Shown piece after piece: positions 60,788 through 64,000 of a DNA stretch of 64,000 bases (position 1 is its first letter; the number at the start of each line of letters is the position of its first letter). Source of the DNA: Paramarasmius palmivorus. Taxonomy: Eukaryota; Basidiomycota; Agaricomycetes; Agaricales; Marasmiaceae. Where the stretch lies: assembly GCA_037176845.1 (NCBI GenBank), contig JAYKXP010000002.1:1152501-1216500 (forward strand), read 5' to 3'. The translations under genes were made by a program, and so were the position numbers. The notes below the pieces were generated by a model that was not told the DNA's origin, made no database searches, and saw only the letters and a list, made by a program, of their open reading frames with translations.

Positions 60788-63700
60788 ATGACCAGTGACC
60801 AGAGCTCTGTGGGCTCAGCTGGGCGTCAGGCTACTCTGCCTCGACCTTCTCTTCCCACTCGTTCGTCTACTATGGGGGACGATAAAGAAAAGCAGAATTC
60901 TTCCAAAAAATTGCCCCAGGATCAAGAAGCGACGACCTTTCTCATTACCAGTCTTCAACAAGCCGAAATTCTGTATCATCTCTCTCCTCATCTCACTCGG
61001 ATTCAACCTCGTCGTCATCTTCCGGAAAACCTAGACCACCTCCGACAACGGCCTCGACAACCTCGACAAGTCTTGTCTCCGCGTAATTCTTCCAGGAATC
61101 CTTTTTACTTTGCCATCAGTTCTCATTCTGTCTTGCCAGATCATGTTCGTCATGTGGAAAACCAATGCAAGGCCCCTTTGTTCGTGCTCTGGGAACCGTT
61201 TTCCATCTCAACTGTTTCAAGTGCCTGGTTCGTGTACTATTTCCTAACCGGGTTTCTACCCCATTCACATCGATCTACAGGATTGTGGAGACGTCGTCGC
61301 ATCCAAATTCTTCCCGATAGAAGGCCCAGATGGAAAGCAACAGCCTTTATGTGAACGGGATTACTTTCGTCGTCTCAATCTTATCTGTGCGAAATGTGGG
61401 ATGGCTTTACGAGGCAGCTATATTACCGCCTGCAGTGCGTTTCACGACTCTTTGCAACCCCTTCCCTCATCTAACATATTCCATTTCAGACAAGAAATTC
61501 CACGTCGAACATTTCACATGCTCTATCTGTCCAACGCTCTTTGGTCCCCAAGACTCGTACTATGAACATGACGGCGATGTGTATTGCCATTTCCACTACT
61601 CTACCCGCTTTGCGACCAAGTGTGCGGGTTGCAATACTGCCATTCTCAAGCAATTTGTCGAGATTAATAGGAATATGAGAGACGAGTGTTGGCACCCCGA
61701 ATGTTATATGATCAACAAGGTCCGTCCCGTCACAATTCATCCTACATGTCTACCAACCTTCTAATGCCATTTTTTGTAGTTCTGGAACGTCAAAGTTGTT
61801 TCAAGAAGACCCACGTCGATAGATGCCGGGGATCATGAGGATCCGCCGTACATCGAGGAAGAACAGAAAGAAACTCCCACTTCGTTGAAGGAAAAACAGA
61901 TTAGAATGGAACAACAGGTGTATCGGATTTGGACGTGCGTCATCCTCTCTTGCTCTCAAGTCTCAATTCGCTCCAACTCTTGTGTCTAGCGTTCTATCGG
62001 CATTTGAAGAGTCCAGCGCTGCATGCATCTCAGACATGCTTAGACAAGTCAGCAACGGACAATACCTTGACGCCATCCGGATGGCTGAAAAGTTCATCTT
62101 ACATGTCGAAGTCTTGTTTGCCACGATTGATGACCTGGAGTTTCAGTTCGCCCGGCTGAACATGAAAGGTAAGGATTTATGATCTTGATAGGCACCATGA
62201 CGTCGCTTATATTTGGTGTCTTCTCAAGGTATGTCGCACGTCCGCGAGGCCCGCATGCTCTGTCGGAAAACAGTCGAACTCTTCACCCTTCTCTCACACA
62301 CTCAAGAAACCGGATCACGAAGGATGGGTATGACCCAGGAACTTTTAGCGTTGGTGACAGGTCTCGCACACTACCTCAAGATTCTTATCCGAATAGCTCT
62401 CACCGGAGCGCTCAAGCTTGAGAGGGAGAATGAAGCCGTCACACCATCGGGAGAAGTTGTAGTTGTGCGTGATGCGATGGCGGCGTTTCTTGATAAACTG
62501 CATCTGTTGGCGGTCCAGCAAGGGAATCCGGGCGCTCGACGATTGATCAAGAGTGGCAAGGGGAGCAGTGCTGTTAATGGTGCGGTGGATGAGGAGAGCA
62601 GTGGACGGACAGATGTGAATTGGGGAACACAGGGTGTGATATATGGTTTCAGGAGTCTGGCGCCGGAATATGCAGGTGACAGCCCATTTAATCCGAGTGG
62701 TTCTGGAGAGTCGTTGGGAAATGGTGCAGGTGATCATGAAGAGGGTTCATCATCGAGACAAGTATCACCGAACCATCCACCGAGCGACCTATGTATCAAG
62801 TGCAACTTGACAGTAGAGGAGGACTGCGTGCGGCTGGGGACTTACCAGAGATGGCACTCACAGTGTGTGCAGTGCAAGGTCTGTGGGAAGGTTGCAGCTG
62901 CGCCATTACCGCCGTCTGCGAAGGAGAAGGAGAAGGAAGGAACGTCTACCCCACAAGAAGGCTCCAATACCCCATCTTCTGCGGTCAGCTCGTCCAATGG
63001 TAACCAAGCCGCCGCTTCGTCACAAGGGCAACCACCCAAATTGACGACAGCAAGACGACCCCCTGCCAACGTGTCCATGTTCGTGTATGAAGTCGACTCG
63101 ATGAAGGAAACTTCATCATTCGGCGTCGTGCCAACGGTCATATTGTGTAAGGAACACGCGCATTCAGGATGTAAAGGTGGCTTCAAGTCCGTGCAGAGAT
63201 TGGAGCAATACGCCTTCCTTTTGAATGTTGCACTGAGGAGATTATACCTGCTTCTCAGGCGGCAGGGTGTCGTGCCGCTATCGCCCGGTGAGTTTATTTC
63301 GGGAGTCATGAAGTACCTATGACGCTAATTGGCCTTTTATCTTCTCCCCTTCACCATGTGTTCATCCCTTGAACTTTATTCGCCCCATGGTTCTACGTCG
63401 CGTCCATGCCATTCATGCTTGCACCCAATATCATCCTACGACATTTGCCTCACACTCAACTAAACGTGCCCAAACCCTAGAAACAGCTCATCCCGCGGGC
63501 AACGTCTCTCAACCCGACTCTGACCCCTACCGAAACTCTGCGGACATCATGCGCATGAAGCAAGTTCATCTTGGTCGTAAACTCTCGACGACTGCTCGGC
63601 TACCAAAACGGAGTACCATCGTCGAGAGTCCCAACAGGGCGGAGTGTTGCGCCGTCAGAGATGAAGACTCACCACCATCACCACCACGGCGGAGACTCCT

Positions 63701-64000
63701 CGAAGCACCAACAGCGACAGGGACAAGTACAGGCGAGATCACCGACGCAGACAAACCAACAGCAACAGCCTCTGTCATTGCAGCAGCAGCATTTCCAACA
63801 ACAGCAGTATCAACAACACTTACAGCAGCAACAGGCCCAGCAAATGCAGCAGCAGCAACAAGGGAGATATGGTCCGTCAGTGGAGACATCCCAATCTCTT
63901 CAGGGTCAAGGGCAAGTCATCAAGCCGCCTTTTGCGAGAAACAATACGGAAGTGATGATCGTCGACGAAAGTGCGCCCAACTCACCTGCGATCGGGGACG
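60788..64000 (+). CDS. LRG1-like LIM-domain Rho GTPase-activating protein, 5' part
   Basis: LRG1/Rga-type proteins carry three to four LIM domains and a C-terminal RhoGAP domain; they turn off Rho1 in cell-wall signalling. The start at 60788 gives MTSDQSSVGSAGRQATLPRP and a Ser-rich region. LIM1 begins CSSCGKPMQGPFVRALGTVF (near 61145). LIM2 has LICAKCGMALRGSYI and KKFHVEHFTCSICPTLFGPQ (near 61380-61550), and LIM3 CAGCNTAILKQFVEINRNMR. A helical middle follows (about 61900-62500). LIM4-like sequence starts LCIKCNLTVEEDCVRLGTYQ (near 62790), with a long insert. After an intron (about 63289-63480) come DPYRNSADIMRMKQVHLGRK, ARLPKRSTIVESP, a His/Gln-rich stretch and the right edge. The RhoGAP domain must lie beyond the window. 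Frame changes occur at the A6 run 60905-60910 and near 63631. Confidence 0.88.
63760..63870 (+). repeat. CAG/CAA repeat coding polyglutamine
   Basis: A run of CAG and CAA codons with few interruptions (CAT, TAT, TTA, ATG) encodes a Gln-rich tract in the LRG1-like gene, following a His run (six His codons at about 63670-63690). Confidence 0.8.

Overview
This window is nuclear DNA of a filamentous basidiomycete, most likely an Agaricomycete. Genes are dense and lie on both strands. They are cut by many introns of about 50-60 nt with GT-AG borders and CTAAC/CTGAC-type branch points. Several families are typical of mushrooms: DUF6534 membrane proteins, a DUF7330 protein, a DUF3455 secreted protein, RTA1, and an LRG1-type LIM/RhoGAP. 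Thirty protein genes and one tRNA gene are supported. Exon joins were read by eye, so gene ends are firmer than every internal splice site.

Layout. 0.5-6.4 kb: a UbiA prenyltransferase and the exosome nuclease DIS3, both on the minus strand. 7.3-13.1 kb: a secreted DUF3455 protein, an RTA1 membrane protein, ribosomal protein eL15 and an SLC35F-type transporter. 13.1-15.1 kb is largely empty. 15.1-23.9 kb: a secreted GH16 glucanase, a cytochrome P450, NAD(P)HX dehydratase, an ICMT-like methyltransferase and phosphoglucomutase. 24.2-30.6 kb: two related DUF6534 membrane-protein genes on either side of a second P450. 31.4-38.0 kb: dolichyldiphosphatase, a coiled-coil protein, 3-hydroxyacyl-CoA dehydratase, an unknown nuclear-type protein, an intron-containing tRNA-Glu and pantothenate synthetase. 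38.2-42.0 kb: an LPMO-like secreted protein, a 2-kb stretch with no clear gene, and NLP copy 1. 42.5-52.1 kb: V-ATPase subunit G, symplekin/Pta1, a cell-wall-integrity MAP kinase and a TDA3-like oxidoreductase. 53.2-57.8 kb: a class A flavin monooxygenase and NLP copy 2. 58.3-64.0 kb: NBP35, the DUF7330 protein and the 5' part of an LRG1-like LIM/RhoGAP gene that runs off the right edge.

The genes do not form one pathway. Most are housekeeping genes (RNA decay and 3'-end processing, translation, lipid and dolichol metabolism, Fe-S assembly, CoA synthesis, signalling). Accessory genes are scattered among them: two P450s, a UbiA enzyme without an evident mitochondrial presequence, a flavin monooxygenase, secreted carbohydrate-active proteins and two NEP1-like (NLP) proteins. 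The MAP kinase and the LRG1-type GAP belong to the same cell-wall-integrity/Rho1 area of biology but are 10 kb apart.

A major caution is that many genes, including essential ones (DIS3, symplekin, pantothenate synthetase, MPK1, LRG1), are interrupted by one-base frame breaks, often at short homopolymers. Other genes (eL15, phosphoglucomutase, TDA3, NBP35, dolichyldiphosphatase) read through cleanly. This points to residual insertion/deletion errors in the assembly more than to widespread pseudogenes. I saw no CRISPR array, intact transposon or obviously new multi-gene system.
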